DNA from: Chaetorhynchus papuensis
Taxonomy: Eukaryota > Chordata > Aves > Passeriformes > Rhipiduridae
Direction: 5' to 3'
Assembly (NCBI GenBank): GCA_013396525.1
Contig: VWYX01000286.1
Span: 1-64,000 of the forward strand
DNA: 64,000 nt
Made by a program: the position numbers and the translations under genes. Shown here piece by piece: positions 12,502-24,935 of the stretch (the first letter of the stretch is position 1; every line of letters starts with the position of its first letter). The notes under the pieces are model-generated. The model ran no database searches, had not been told where the DNA came from, and saw nothing but the letters and a program-made list of their open reading frames with translations.

Positions 12502-15500
12502 GTGAGGAGGAAGGCAGAATAATCCAAACCTTTGCATCTTATTTAAATGCCTTACTCAGTTGAAATTACATTCACCCTTCCTCATTCTGGACAACAGCAA
12601 TTCTTAAAAACTCTGGTTATACTTTTTATATCTCTTCTCAAAGGCTGTGTAGTGATGGTCTGCCAAAGATTTACTTGTTGCTATACTTCTTAAAATCCCT
12701 TTGTCCCAGTATGTGACAGTCTTCACCAAGTAATCCTCCACGTCATACATTTAGGGAACATTGACTGTTAAAATTACAAAGGAAGACAATCGAAGCTGAC
12801 AGAATATGTTCTCCTAACAACATCTGTTATCAATCAAAAGGCTGCCAAGCAAATGCAAAAGATGAAACTCCTGCCCTTCATAGTGATTACACATGATGTA
12901 AGGGACTGCTATCCCTGAAATACTCATTTTTGGGAATTCAGAGTGACCAGCCCACTGTAGCTGGTCAATGGTGTATTCTGACAAAGCACTTCTCCAGACT
13001 TCCTAGCTCTGCCCAGAAGGCCACCTGCAGACAGATGCATAAATCAACAGATCACAGCAGAGATGTTCTATCAACAGACTGGTCATGCTCACACAACTTG
13101 CTCTTTTGTCATTTAATAGGTGAGGGGGTTCATGATGAAAATCCTCACATCCCTCTTTTCTTGCTCTTCAAGCTTCTCTGCTTCAAACGGTTTCATCTGA
13201 AGAGGCAAATCAATCTAAGCCCGAAGGACCAACACACCCTGTGTGCTGTGCCCTTCTCAATCTATGCAGTAACTCCAGCTTTTGTAATTGAAAACAGATG
13301 ACCTTACTTCTATTAAAGCTCCTTTTCTATTAATTATTCATCTGTCTAAATTAGACGTTACTCAGCTCATGCAGTAAAGCAATCGTATGTGTTGTAACAC
13401 CATCTCCCTGCTAAACTAATGACTCACTAATAAAGTGGGCATCTGCCATTCAGTTATAAGACTTAATTATCTGAGGTAAGCCCAAGAGGTTACCTGTCTA
13501 CAGGTATTGTCTGTTCTGAAGTTCATGCTTCAGGTCCTTTAACAATTTCCACTAGCTGACAAAATTACAGTGGATGCAAAGGTTAACCCCATGACTCCCT
13601 AATGACTTCAGTATCCCAAGATGTTACATCTTAAGGAAATGATGGTTGTGGTTGTGTTATTCTAGTGGAAGGACTAAAGTGATTGTGGTGCATGATGGGA
13701 CAAAGGAGTGATGAACATGTGTCATCAAACTGTTGGCACAATATGACAATAACTAGACAAGTAAAGGAGTAGAGCATGCCACAGGATTAGAAACAATTTC
13801 CTCTATCAGCTTTTTCTGGTAGTATTTGCTCAAGGACATGCAGAAATCAAAAACTGTGATTGTGCTTTCTGAGAAAGAGTGGTAAGCACAGAGGTATCCT
13901 GCTGACATGTTCTACATCCAAACTGTCACCTTTTGGAAGGGTTCAACCCTGGATCCTTTTCTCAAACAATCAGCTAATAGCACAGGATTTCTCAGTAAGG
14001 GTTTCAGAGCACAAACAAGAAACACAGATTTACAATCAATAGCATCGTATCAGAGAAGGAAGCCCAAATGTATTTTGATGCTAAATGGAAAAGATAGCAG
14101 GGAAGGAAAGCCTCCAACCCACTGCTCCAATAATACTTCTAGTACAGGCCACAAAGAGCTCTCCAAGTAATTCTGTGAAAACGAAATACCACTGTTGTCT
14201 TGTGGTTTTGGGGAGGGGGTTGTTGTTGTTTAAACAGAATGTTTATGAAGTGCTTTTGAATTGTTATTGCTCATTGTGGGATGATTGCATTTTACTGCAG
14301 AGCTGTATGAGATGTGCTTGTTCATTGATGCACAGGGTACATACATTGCTTTGCAGTAAGAGACCACAGCAATTACCAAGCCCAGCTCCCCGTCTCTAGA
14401 CTACAGACACTGGCAGTGGCTTCAGCTGAGGGCCATGAAGCCTGATGCAGGGCAACCAATGAATATGTAACCATACTCCGGAATAGAAATACACCTCACT
14501 CCTCATCTTTCTACAGGTAAGCAGAAGAAACATGAATTTCAATGTTGTGACCCTATTTCAAGTCTGCAACTCTTATGGAGACAATGCTGCTTCTGCAATT
14601 ATGGTCAGCACTGAATCAAAACCACCACAGTAGCAGAATTCCTTTAACGGCACAAGAAAATTGAGGGAAGAAATGTATCTTTCACAGAAATCACATCCTT
14701 ATTAAGCAGAAGGAATCCATATGCAGCTCTGATGCTTCAAGGGTATTTGCTAAATAATTAGATGAAGCTTTGTGTGATGACAGGTTTCTTTAGACCAGCC
14801 TCAACACTGTAACAGCAGCCTAAGGTTTACATCAAAGCATATCAATAAAAGCAGGCATGGTTGCAGAATATCACCAACAGGCCAGCACCACTCCAAACAC
14901 TCAGAGTACAATTGCCAGTAGCTTCATTACCTTTGTAATCACTGACTCTTAAAAAACTTCCCAATCATAAATGAATGAAAATAAGCACATACACCACATG
15001 TGAGATTTGTATTATTGCAGCTATCTGGAGGAGGGAAAAGACAGAAAGATAAAGCAGAAGTGGAAGAAATGAGCAAGTGACTCTCTTGAATCCTACTCTG
15101 GTATCTTGTCTACAAGACTCTTCTGCTTTCAAAAAGCTGTAGCTACAGGCTTCCTCAGCATGAAACAAGCTGTCTCCATCACACCCTGAGCTGGGTAAAG
15201 ATCTGCACAATATAATCTTAAGGGAAGAAAATCAACCTGTAAAATCCCTTTACCAATGAAGATTATGTAAGCCCAAGATAACATTAGTTTGCAGGGGTTT
15301 GCCAGCTATTAACTGGCTGGAAGCTGAATGAGAAGGAAGCTAGTTAAAATAACACAGATGATGCCAAACATTGATTTTTTCACTAAATTGTTGTCCACAT
15401 AAACCCCAGTATGGACATTCTTGAATTGGTTTAAAATTGACTTATAATGATTGAGCATATGTTGATCCTCTATTGACTCAGGGTTGTGGCCACAGCAGGG

Positions 15501-16289
15501 AAAAAAAGAAAAAGTATTTGTGTCAGAACACAGAAATGCATCCCGTGAAACATCGTAACAAGAACAAGGTTGTCCAATTTACACCCTTAACAACATCAAG
15601 GTTTGAAGATTAGTCAAAGACAAGATATAAAGCCAAGTGGATGCTCATGTAAAAAAACCTCACAATTTTATTTTAAAGAAAATCACCCATTTCATCTGGA
15701 TGCTACTTCTCCGCAGCTAGAGCCAGGAAGCCAAAGAGGCACTCTTAGCCCCAGCTATTTTGCTTCGTTTTGTCCATTTTATTCTGTATTTACTGCATAA
15801 TCGGTGTTCATGCTAGCAGCTAACACACTCAGATGAAGGACAGGGCTCTGTAAAATGCCCTATTCTAACCATTCCAAGTGTTGAGCCACCAGGATATGCT
15901 GACTTAATCATGTGCTTTGATCAGCAGTCGTGCTGTAATGTAGAGAATCCAGTTGTATCAGAACACAACACAGCACCAAAGCCAGCTTTACAGCTCACTT
16001 CCAGAGTGAGGGCAGTCACCACAGACCTGCTGGCTCACCTCAGGCTACACAGTAACCTCGGTGCCAGCACTGGACTCTAAACAATGGCCCAGCATGGGAA
16101 TGGCACCTTGAGTGCTCACTAGTGGACGGTGGCTCACGACCCACAGGGCGACTGTCACCTCCTAGAGCAGCATAAACCATGCTCATAAAGGCTGTGGAGC
16201 ATGGGAAGAGGGTTGTGCAGAACCCCGCCTTCGCTGGAACCAGAGCAGGAGTACCTGCATTGTCAGAGGGAAGATTCAAAGGCAGGTGA
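12502..16289. other. Unique non-coding stretch
   Basis: No gene or transposon recognised. It includes a juxtaposed TAG/GTGAGG splice word at 13117-13124 and the stronger recursive-splice motif at about 14.5 kb described separately. Bases 16040-16250 have more CpG than their surroundings, but no frame or repeat could be identified there. Confidence 0.45.
14489..14522 (+). promoter_or_regulatory. Putative recursive-splicing (ratchet) site
   Basis: A pyrimidine-rich tract (CACCTCACTCCTCATCTTTC) ends in TACAG and is followed with no gap by GTAAGC. A 3' splice site directly abutting a 5' splice site is the recognised signature of zero-length recursive exons in very long introns of vertebrates and flies. 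This would imply a plus-strand host gene with a long intron. The motif is seen directly; its use is inference. Confidence 0.35.
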
Positions 16290-16502
16290 AGCTAAGGAAA
16301 ACTTCTTTACTGTGTGGGTGACTGAGCACTGGAACAGATTGCCCGGAGAGGTTGTGGAGTCTACCCTCACTGGAGATATTCAAGAACTATCTAGCCACAA
16401 GCCTGTGCCACGTGCTCTACGAGGGGCCTGCTTTAGCAGGGAGGTTGGGCCAGAGGACCCACTTTTGTCCATTCCAACCTGCCCCATTCTGTGACTCTGT
16501 GG
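16290..16502 (+). mobile_element. CR1 LINE 3'-end fragment
   Basis: The segment contains the CR1 3'-UTR landmarks in order: AACTTCTTTACTGTG, GAGCACTGGAACAGATTGCC, GAGGTTGTGGAGTCTACC, GGAGATATTCAAGAACT, then TTTAGCAGGGAGGTTGG. It finishes with CATTCCAACC...ATTCTGTGACTCTGTG, the octamer-type tail of CR1. It is truncated at the 5' end, as most CR1 copies are, and lacks ORF2. Several substitutions from the family pattern suggest an old insertion. Confidence 0.9.
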
Positions 16503-19500
16503 TTGTGGACCAATGTTGAGTTTACTAACTGATAGACATGCTCTATGCTGAAACTTACATTGAAAGGAAAAAAACCAGGCACTTGCATTCTGACAGCGGT
16601 AAAACCATTACAAACCTGTGTCTTGACACAGGCCCAGCCATTCAAGCTTGCTCATTTCTTTTTGACTTTGAAGTATCCTCTATACAGATGTATTTGCCTT
16701 CACAATTGCAGATGCAAAATTAAAATCTTCTTCCCCTTCCCTGGACAATCATTTTTTTTCCTCTATGCACAGTTTATAGGAGCTCACTCTTTGATATTTT
16801 TTAATAACTTGTGTTGCGTCTGGCACTTTGGGAGTGCCTGTGACAGAAAGCACTTTATTACTTCTCTGTTTGAGTTCACAGCAGAGCACTCGCCAGTCCC
16901 TATCAGTGAAAGGACAAATCTAGGCAGCAATTTAATCAAGCAGTGATTGAAAAATTAAAGGTGGTGGTGATTAATATGGATTTAAGACTTTTGTTTAAAT
17001 GGGTTTTTGCTAGAGAACATGGCAGTTGTGCTTATTATGTTTTTTTCCCCTCTGAAAGAGAGAGAGGATGAGAAGGGAAACACAAAGGAAACCTCTTTAG
17101 GCAGATCATTTCTCTCCTTTTAGCATTCAAATAAAAGCCAAGGGAAGAGGTTACACACAGTGCATATTATTATCCTTAGGTAAATAACCAAGCATAATTT
17201 CAGCAATCACAAGAACACCTCTGTGTATAAGCAAAGATCCAGCCATAAAAACTCCATTTGGACCAGCACCAGAAGGGAAAATTTCTGCCCAAGACATGAA
17301 TGAATTTTGGTACTGAATCATCAGCCTGGCTTACTAAGAATAGATACCTTTGAGTAACCATGAGCATACTTTAAACATACACGGAGTAGGAGTGTTTTAC
17401 AATTAAAACAGAGGAACCAAGACTTTTCAAAGCTGTTAAGAAACCATGAAGGAATAACCTGCTAGACAGTGACACAAAAACAATATGAAGGTCCAGACAC
17501 AGAAGCAGTGTCCACATCTCTGTTTGGTTAAAGAAGGAGGGATCTCTGTTAGCTACAGATATATATGCAGATACAGACAGACACACACTGGAAAATTTGG
17601 ATATGAATGCACATGCCTTGCACCAATTGCAACATTAAAGACAGTGGAACCACCATGGTTTAAATCAGATTTCACATCAAGTCTTTGCATGGCAAAACAT
17701 CTGCATCCCTCAACTTAGCTGACACTATAGAGAAGCCAGAACTTCGATCAAACATTCTGTATTGCCCCTGATTACAAGTTACTAATGTAAATCTATGGAG
17801 TAAATTCATATTAATCTGGTTCAAAGCTGTTATTGTTACTGATTGCAAACAACTTTGTGCGTGCACTTTAGTTTAGACAGTTTATAATACTTTAGATCAT
17901 CTGAGAAATAAGGACAAGCCAGGATAAGAATGGAAAAATTTCCTTTTGCTTAATCATGACTACTTAAAAAAAAATAATCTTAGCTAAACTGACATAAACT
18001 GCATATGATACTGGCCTTAATTTCTTCCCTGCAACAAGTAGCTCCTGCCTAGGCATCCTAATAAAAACATCAGACACACCTCATCTTTCATAAAGTGTTG
18101 AAAAAATTAAATAGAAAACACGAAAAAGAATAGCAAACAAAGAAGATTATTTGTGGAAAATTAACCTTGTTATAATAAAAGCCTTGTCTGAAAAAGGATT
18201 ACCAGAGCTTGCACTTCAACTAATAAGACTTATTTTTCCCAAAAGACTTCTTTTTTTCTTTTTTCCTCTTTTCATGCTTGGCCAGAGCAGGTGATTTACA
18301 TTTTCCCCAGCTGTCTCTTGTCCCCATACACAGAAGGACATCATCATAAGAAGTCACTTGAAAAGAACTCTGAAGTCCCTATTCAAAGCACTTAGGTTAA
18401 TAAAAAGTTACCTACAAAATGGTTCTGAAGAGAAGTATGTTTGTTTGCAACAATGATGATTTTTGCTAGCTAACACACAACGGTGTGGTTCTAGAAGGGT
18501 TCATATAATTTAAGTATAGAGTGTCTGAAAGAGTGCTGGAAGGTGGATACCCAATATTCCAATCCCACATGCCCCTAGGCACAAGCATAATTGCATTATA
18601 AAGTAGCTCTGCCAAAACCAAAAACAATTAAAGCACAATACTTTTTTCCTGCTTACAGTTAAGAAGGGTGGTTTCATTTTCCATGCATACCCACACCAAT
18701 AGATGTAAAAAAAACAATTCAATGAAGGCTGCTTGAAACTACAGTAATGAGATACTGCCATGTCATGTGTACGCTGGAGACACTGCAGAGTCAGAACCAA
18801 AGCTTTGCCAATTCATTGCCAAGAGAGCTCCCAGTTTGATCAGTGTTCTTTAACCATTTTGTTAAAACTGTTTAATCAACATTTTTAACATTGAGGAGAG
18901 CTGTGAGCTGAAATTCAGGAGGAACCCAGACATGAGTAAAAACTCTCTCTGAGAGTGCTGGGGTTTCTCCTCTCTTCCACACCCAAGGGTCCAGTGAGAG
19001 GCTTAAGTAAAACAGCATCTGGTTGTGCTGCTCGTGGTTAAGGTTAGTCAGAACAACAATTCCAAAATGCAAGACTCAAACACACAACTTCACTACATAA
19101 AGGATTCTGACAGAGCCTGGGAAGACAGAGGCCAAGGCAAACACAGTCACCATCTAAAGAATAAAAAGGAAAAAGAACGATCTCTGGTACAGGAGCAGAG
19201 AAGTACTATCACAGCAATGTCCAGCATTTCTTTTAAGCACTTTAGCCCAAGGGACTCTCCTAGGCCAACGTTTTCCAGAGTAGCCTCAAGTTTTGTGCAG
19301 TGTCAATGCTTTCCAGTTTCATAAATACCAAGCACTTCAGCTGATGTCCAGAGATGCTTCACATGATCAGCATCTCTGAAAATCTTGGGAACTGTCTGCC
19401 TCCTAATACAAGACGCTTCTGAAAACGCTGGACTGTTCTTCTCTGCATGTCAGTCTCTCCATATGCAAACTGAGAATGAAAATACTCTCCCACTATGAAG

Positions 19501-21824
19501 GATAAAAGCTTACTGTTTACAAAGCTCTTTTGAAAAGGGAAAATAACCAACACTATAAAAAAGAAAAATCATCATTATTGGTGTTCAGATGCCTCACAGC
19601 AATACAGCCCACTTTCAACACCTCTAGGAACTGGCTCTTCCTAATAAAGGTCCAAAATCATGAATGGCCAAAAAAAAAAAAAAGAGAATGATGGAAGATG
19701 CAGGTTTCGTTGAGAGAGAACCACAAACAATTACAAGGAAACCCAAGGTCTTACTACTGCCTCTCCAAAGACGTTGCTGCCTTGTAAGTATGCAGTGGCA
19801 ACTTGCCAGTAAGTGCAGAAATTTCTTTTTGCTGCTGATACACAAAGGCTTGGACAACTTCTAGCACATTTAATTTCCAGGCAAATCACTCGAACCAGTT
19901 ACTTATAGAGCATTACCTCAGAGCTTCTCAGATGCAGTAACTCCACAAGTCTCCTGTCACACAGAGCTACAGACCTCACATTAAAGCACTGCAGAGTATT
20001 ACTCCTTTCTTTTCCTGCAGTCAACCTTCACCTTTAACAAGATTTTTTCTAACCACTGCTTCCTCCTTCTCCTTCCACCTTTGCTTTGCAGGACAGCAAG
20101 CCCAGGCAGCATGGGTTGCCTGACATGATGCTTTAGGTGTTGGTCCTACTGTTTCATTACATGGCAGAGTTTTTACTGTGCCCATGCTGGGTCTGCCAAC
20201 CCAGCAGCAACTCCACTGCTCTTCAGCACAGCCCTGCCAAGAGCTGATGTGTCCTCCCTGCCTGCTCTTCCTGCTATGCTCAAAACAAGTCTTTTATCCC
20301 CACTGCCCAACAACCTTTCTCAGCCCCCAGGGCTCAAGCAGGAGCCATACTGTCCATTCCCAGCCCAGCAGCTCCCATTACTGCCCCAGTATGAAAAACT
20401 ACAACTAACGTATGGCACAAACTGTTACTATCACTCCCTTTCTCTCACAAAGCAGGCACTGCCAATACCAGACTGCTGTGCTTCATGTATCATTCATCAG
20501 TTCCTTAATGTGCAAAGCTCTCTGCTGCAGCTCTTTTCTCTGCATTAAAGTTATCTGTGGGGGTAAGAAAGTGTCTGTAAAACCTCTGCTTGAAATAATC
20601 AGGACTACACCTGAATTTCAACGTGTCTGTTGGCTTCTTCAATTTACCATAAAAACAAAAGCATCAGTAGTGGCCCCATGACTGGAAGGTCCAGGACGGG
20701 ACAGAGCCACAGCAGGTCACAGGGATATTAGGCCAAGCTCTCCCATAGGAAAGCTGTGGGTATACTGTCTGTCACTTAATTCTGCTAAAAAACCAAAATC
20801 CCTCATGAAAGCCCTAAGCCTCAACGTCTTTGCTGTCAAGATACACAGGGGAAAGGAGAGAGCAATGCACTTCCAGCAGCGTGTTCTGTGCTTCTCCAAA
20901 GGCTTCAATGAAACAATGGCATCATGCAGAGTTACTGCATGACAGTCCTGCACACATAAAGATCCTCATGACCTCTGAACTATTTTTAACCTTTTGTAAA
21001 GGCTCAGATTGCTTTTGGACATTTGCTAATTGCTGTTTTCTACGTGCCTGTTCCTCCCCAGCCAAACAGCACACTATCCTCATGTCTACATGCACAGTCT
21101 TCCCATTCCCTTCAACTGCAAAGGCCTGCTGCTTCCTCCTGTTCTTCATTCAACCCCTCTTTCACATCTCTTCTTCAAATACATTTTCTCCAAAAGCCCT
21201 ACATATGCCATCTCTCTCCTCCCAGCTGCTGCAGAAAATTTTAGGTTGTGGGGTGGTGAGAAAAGGGAAGCTTTGATAAGTCCTCTCTAACCCCTACATC
21301 ACACCTGTAAAATTCCATCACTCCAGGATGAGCACATAATATATTAAACTATTCAGTATTTATTCACCATAAATAATACTACACGTGCCTTACCAGCTGC
21401 TGCCAGAAAGCCATACCTGGCTAGGATCTACGTCCTCTGGGACACAGCAGGACAGATCAGTGGTTAATACAGCAGCTCTTCCAGACACAAAATCTAGTAG
21501 CACCAGCACCACTCTGTCAACATTAGACCACACAGACCCCCTGACACTGCCTTCTCATGCCACCCTGGTGCAGAGGCAGGGCCAAGTTAAAGGAGAATCC
21601 TGCCAGAGATCCATGGATCAGAAAGAACTAGCAGTTGAGAGAGCAAAGGTGTAAACAAAGGACCCTATAAAACACACCAGTGCTTCTACTCCTTCCTGGT
21701 TCAACCAGTAATGCCTAGAAACTGGTATGCTTTCAGCAGTGCAAACCTCCAAATTAGTCTTTTTCAGTCTCTTAATCTGCCCTGGTTCAACCTCCCCTCA
21801 CCCCTTCCTTTATAACTGTAAAGC
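16503..21824. other. Unique non-coding stretch
   Basis: About 5.3 kb with no recognisable gene or repeat beyond short A/T runs, for example 14 A residues at 19670-19683. A minus-strand TAG/GTAACT splice word with a pyrimidine tract sits near 18410. Open frames of up to about 148 codons around 20.8-21.3 kb resemble no protein known to me. Confidence 0.5.
19670..19683. repeat. A14 homopolymer
   Basis: Fourteen consecutive A residues followed by a purine-rich stretch. No retroposed body is visible upstream. Confidence 0.8.
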
Positions 21825-21860
21825 TGGGCCATTCTGGCTCACACTTGACTTTAATACTGG
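21825..21860 (+). other. Candidate 36-nt exon
   Basis: It is preceded by a long pyrimidine tract (21788-21815, rich in CCCCTC and CCTTCC) and a GTAAAG acceptor, and followed by ACTG/GTGAGT. It is exactly 12 open codons (LGHSGSHLTLIL). The AAG acceptor is weaker than CAG. Treat it as a possible pseudoexon. Confidence 0.18.
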
Positions 21861-22617
21861 TGAGTTTGTTGATGCCAGCTGAGGGCAAGAAGCAAGGCTC
21901 TTCCCAAGCTGAGGAAATTTCTCTGTTTCTGCCTCCTGTTGTACAGCATGTTTCACATTTTCCCTGCAGCAAATTACTGTAAGAAATGTTCACACAACAA
22001 CAGGGTGGGATAAAAACCAACACAAAAAAGTAACATGACATCTATTTCTACACTAATGAAACAATTACTAACTAATAGGAACCAAGCAAACCAAGCAGGA
22101 CGCAAACGCACGGAAACATTTTCCAATAAAGCTTCCTGCTCACTCAAGTGGCAAAGAGATGTGTGGCTTTAGAAGGGTAAAACAAACATTTACAGTAGGT
22201 TGTAAAAGAGCTCACCAGTTTATGAGGTTTTGCCTTTGTCCTGATACTTCTAATTCAGGCCACGGTTACAGTTCAGTTTTATGTCCAGAATGCAAGAGCT
22301 TACTGCCTTCTTCCCTCCTGAGCAACCCAACAAATTAAAGTGGGGGAGGCCAGACAAGAGCTAACAGACAGCCAAACTCTTCCCCAAGCTCTCTTCCTCT
22401 TAAAGGGTTGAGAGAGGCCCTCCAGCTGCTATAGTGAGCTGTGATGGGACACAGCTGCTCCAAGGCACGCAGGTGCTGCAGGGTTGTGCTATTCCTGAGA
22501 GGAGAGTTTTTGCTTCTCATCTTTGCTTAAACCACATGTGTTTCAAGAAGGAACCTCAAGTGAAAACTCCGCTTGACAAGAGATTTCAAAAACAGTGAAG
22601 TCACGTAAATTACCACG

Positions 22618-22854
22618 AGTGACAAGACAGGACAAGAGGAAATGGCCTCAAGTGGCACCAGAGGAAATTTAGATTGGACTTTAGGAAAAATTTCTTCACT
22701 GAAAGAGTTATCAAGCACTGGAACAGGCTGCCCAGGGAAGCGGTTGAGTCACCATCCCTGAGGATATTTATAAGACCTGGTGCTTAGGGTACATGGTTTA
22801 GTGGTGGACTTGATGATCTAAAAGGTCTTTTCCAACCTAATGATTCTATGAAAG
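22618..22854 (+). mobile_element. CR1 LINE 3'-end fragment
   Basis: Clear CR1 landmarks: GGAAATGGCCTCAAGTGGC, TAGGAAAAATTTCTTCACTG, AAGCACTGGAACAGGCTGCC, GGTTGAGTCACCATCCCTGA, TTAGTGGTGGACTTGATGAT, and AGGTCTTTTCCAACC...TGATTCTATGAA at the end. It belongs to the CR1 group whose 3' end reads ACTTGATGATCT. Only the 3' UTR is present; the 5' end is truncated. Confidence 0.95.
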
Positions 22855-23464
22855 TCATATACACTTGCACGAGGCATAGGAGTATTGGAGAGGCTGGCCC
22901 TACTGCACAGAGCTGTTCCAGGCATGGGAGTGAGCAGACGGGGAGAGTTTGACCGTTTGGTCCCACTGAGCTTTGCTCAATACTGAGCATGCAGAAAAAC
23001 TGATTTCTTTGCTGCCAGCCATCCTGCACCTGAAGGATGGAGATGCCACCTAGAATGGTCCACAGGAAAGAAAAAGTGTACTGCTTTATAGGCAGATGGT
23101 CTAAGCCTGGGACTGGGTCTAGGCTGAGCATATGGTCCCCATTACACATGTAAGAACTAGGGAGATATGCCTACAGGGAGAAAGGTGACTTAAGCCTGAC
23201 TAAGAATACTCCAATGCCACTGAGTGATTTTGTGCCCCGTGGAGGTAGAGTTCATTTTAGGCAATTATCTCATGTGCTCCCTACCAACTGCTCTCCTCAA
23301 TGATGATGGGCTACAGTCCATACTAATAAAGACAATAAGAGTGACCTGGACACTGGAATGATTCCAGAAATACATTCCCACCTCCCCAAAGGTTGGAACA
23401 ATCTAGCAGTGAAGGGTATCACACAGCCCATATGGCATGCCAGGAGGGGAGAGCTGGAGTCAAT

Positions 23465-23508
23465 CTATTTCGTTACCTACAAAGGATAAAAGAAAAGGAG
23501 CAAGAAGC
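23465..23508 (-). promoter_or_regulatory. Possible minus-strand recursive-splice motif
   Basis: On the minus strand a long pyrimidine tract (complement of the purine run 23479-23507) ends in CTTTGTAG and abuts GTAACG. The acceptor half is very good and the donor half is only moderate. It could equally be an acceptor alone. Confidence 0.18.
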
Positions 23509-23817
23509 TTGTTAGAAAGATGCAAGAGAACATTTCACATTGCTTAGGATAACCTATTGGGCAGTGCAGGTATGATGTAAGCAGTGTCTGTGCATCCCCT
23601 CTTTCCCCTAAAAAAATCTACCATTTTTGGACAGTAAGAAAAGTTACTAGTTCCTTCAAGCACAGACTGAAATAGAGATACTTGCCTCATTCTTAAGAGG
23701 AGTTTTGTTTCTGTTGCTAATGGATGCTAAGTTACACACACTGCTTCTCTTTTCAGATCAGAATTCTTAAGGTCAGACAAAGTTCCAGATCTCTATAGTT
23801 CTTTTTGCCTCTATCAG

Positions 23818-24108
23818 GCTTTAAGAAAGCTACAACACCTTTGGCTCTGCCTGAGCAGGTACGTGCAAGTGAAAACAAGAGGAGATGACACATCTGAAGC
23901 TGGAAGATATGTGACAAAAGCTGCATTAACTTGCTTTGCAGCAAACTGGCCAATTTCCTTTTCCACCATGTCTGAACACCGTAATGCCAGGAGAACAGCA
24001 AGAGCACACAGAGATCATACCAGGCTTAGATGCAGGAGGAAATCAGTGTCCATGTTCTGCCCTGGCCAGCCACAGGGAGCCAAGAGAGGCGATGTGGCAG
24101 CCAGCAGG
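23818..24108 (+). other. Candidate two-exon unit (41 nt + 167 nt)
   Basis: Exon 1 (23818-23858) lies between an excellent acceptor (TTCTTTTTGCCTCTATCAG) and an excellent donor (GAGCAG/GTACGT). An 83-nt intron ends in ACTTGCTTTGCAG. Exon 2 (23942-24108) then ends in CAGCAG/GTGAGC. Joined, one frame remains open for about 69 codons, starting FKKATTPLALPEQ and continuing QTGQFPFPPCLNTVMPG. Exon 2 is open in all three frames, so coding is not proven. It could equally be part of a long non-coding RNA. Two linked pairs of strong sites this close together are the best plus-strand gene-like signal in the window. Confidence 0.32.
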
Positions 24109-24871
24109 TGAGCGTCCGCAGGGCTCCGGAATCAATGCTCACCTTGGACCAGAGCTCACTTCCACCAGCTGCTCTGCAATCATGGGACATCTTGCTCAGA
24201 TTTGCTTTCCTGAGCTATTCTGTGCCCTCACGTGCCCAGTCTTCAGAATATAATTCTAACCATCATTCTCTCTTATATATATATAAATATAACTCCCATT
24301 CCTAGAGCCCTGCAATCATGGGGAAAACAAGGCTTAGGTTCTGAGCTTTATCTAAACTTAACCTCTTCTAAAGAGGAGCCCTAGCAAGCTCTACAGCTTT
24401 GTTTCAGTGATCTCCCACTGCATTTCCAGGTTTACATTAAGGTGCCTCAGTGGAAACTGTAATCTGACATATAAAATTCAGTGCTTCCTAATTCATGTGC
24501 CTTTTTCCCAGAATCCCCCATCTCTGCATTTTTCTTTAAAAAACCCTCTCATGGAAAAGGAATACATTTAGCTGGATCGTGCCTAGTTCTGCAAGGTTGG
24601 TACTAAGTCCTCAGGGAGAATAGCTTGTTCATTTTTTTGCTGAGTGTAAGTTACATTAAATATGCTGGACCTGTGCAGGTTTCTGCTAAGATGTCTCCGC
24701 AAAATTGAAATTCACTTGTCTTTTGAATGGCTGGAAATGTTCGTGAAGCGTAAATGATCTCCCTTCATCACTGACCCCACAAACCTCATATATTATATAA
24801 ACATAGGGATATTAAAATTATACCTAACTTTTAAAGTAAGTGGTATCTGCCTTTGAGACACTGGGCAGGTA
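24109..24871. other. Unique non-coding stretch with TA repeat
   Basis: No gene is seen. A short (TA)n tract lies at 24273-24291. The GTGAGCGTCCGC just after 24108 is CpG-containing, unlike most of the surrounding sequence. Confidence 0.5.
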
Positions 24872-24935
24872 AATTATAGACTCATAGACTAAGGAAAAGA
24901 TCTGGGGACCATTAGTTATATGGTGCAATGAACAT
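24872..24935 (-). mobile_element. Possible ancient CR1 3'-end remnant
   Basis: TTATAGACTCATAGACTAAGG followed by AAAAGATCT and GACCATTAG resembles the reverse complement of the CR1 tail (repeated ATAGA...CATAGA, then a GGAAAAGATC word). Similarity is limited to about 60 bases and is degenerate. Confidence 0.35.

Noticed and set aside
13110..13125. TTTAATAG/GTGAGG as a recursive splice site
   Set aside because: TAG instead of CAG and an interrupted pyrimidine tract; weaker than the 14.5-kb motif.
16201..16494. 97-codon plus-strand frame
   Set aside because: Its right half is CR1 3' UTR, so it is not a gene.
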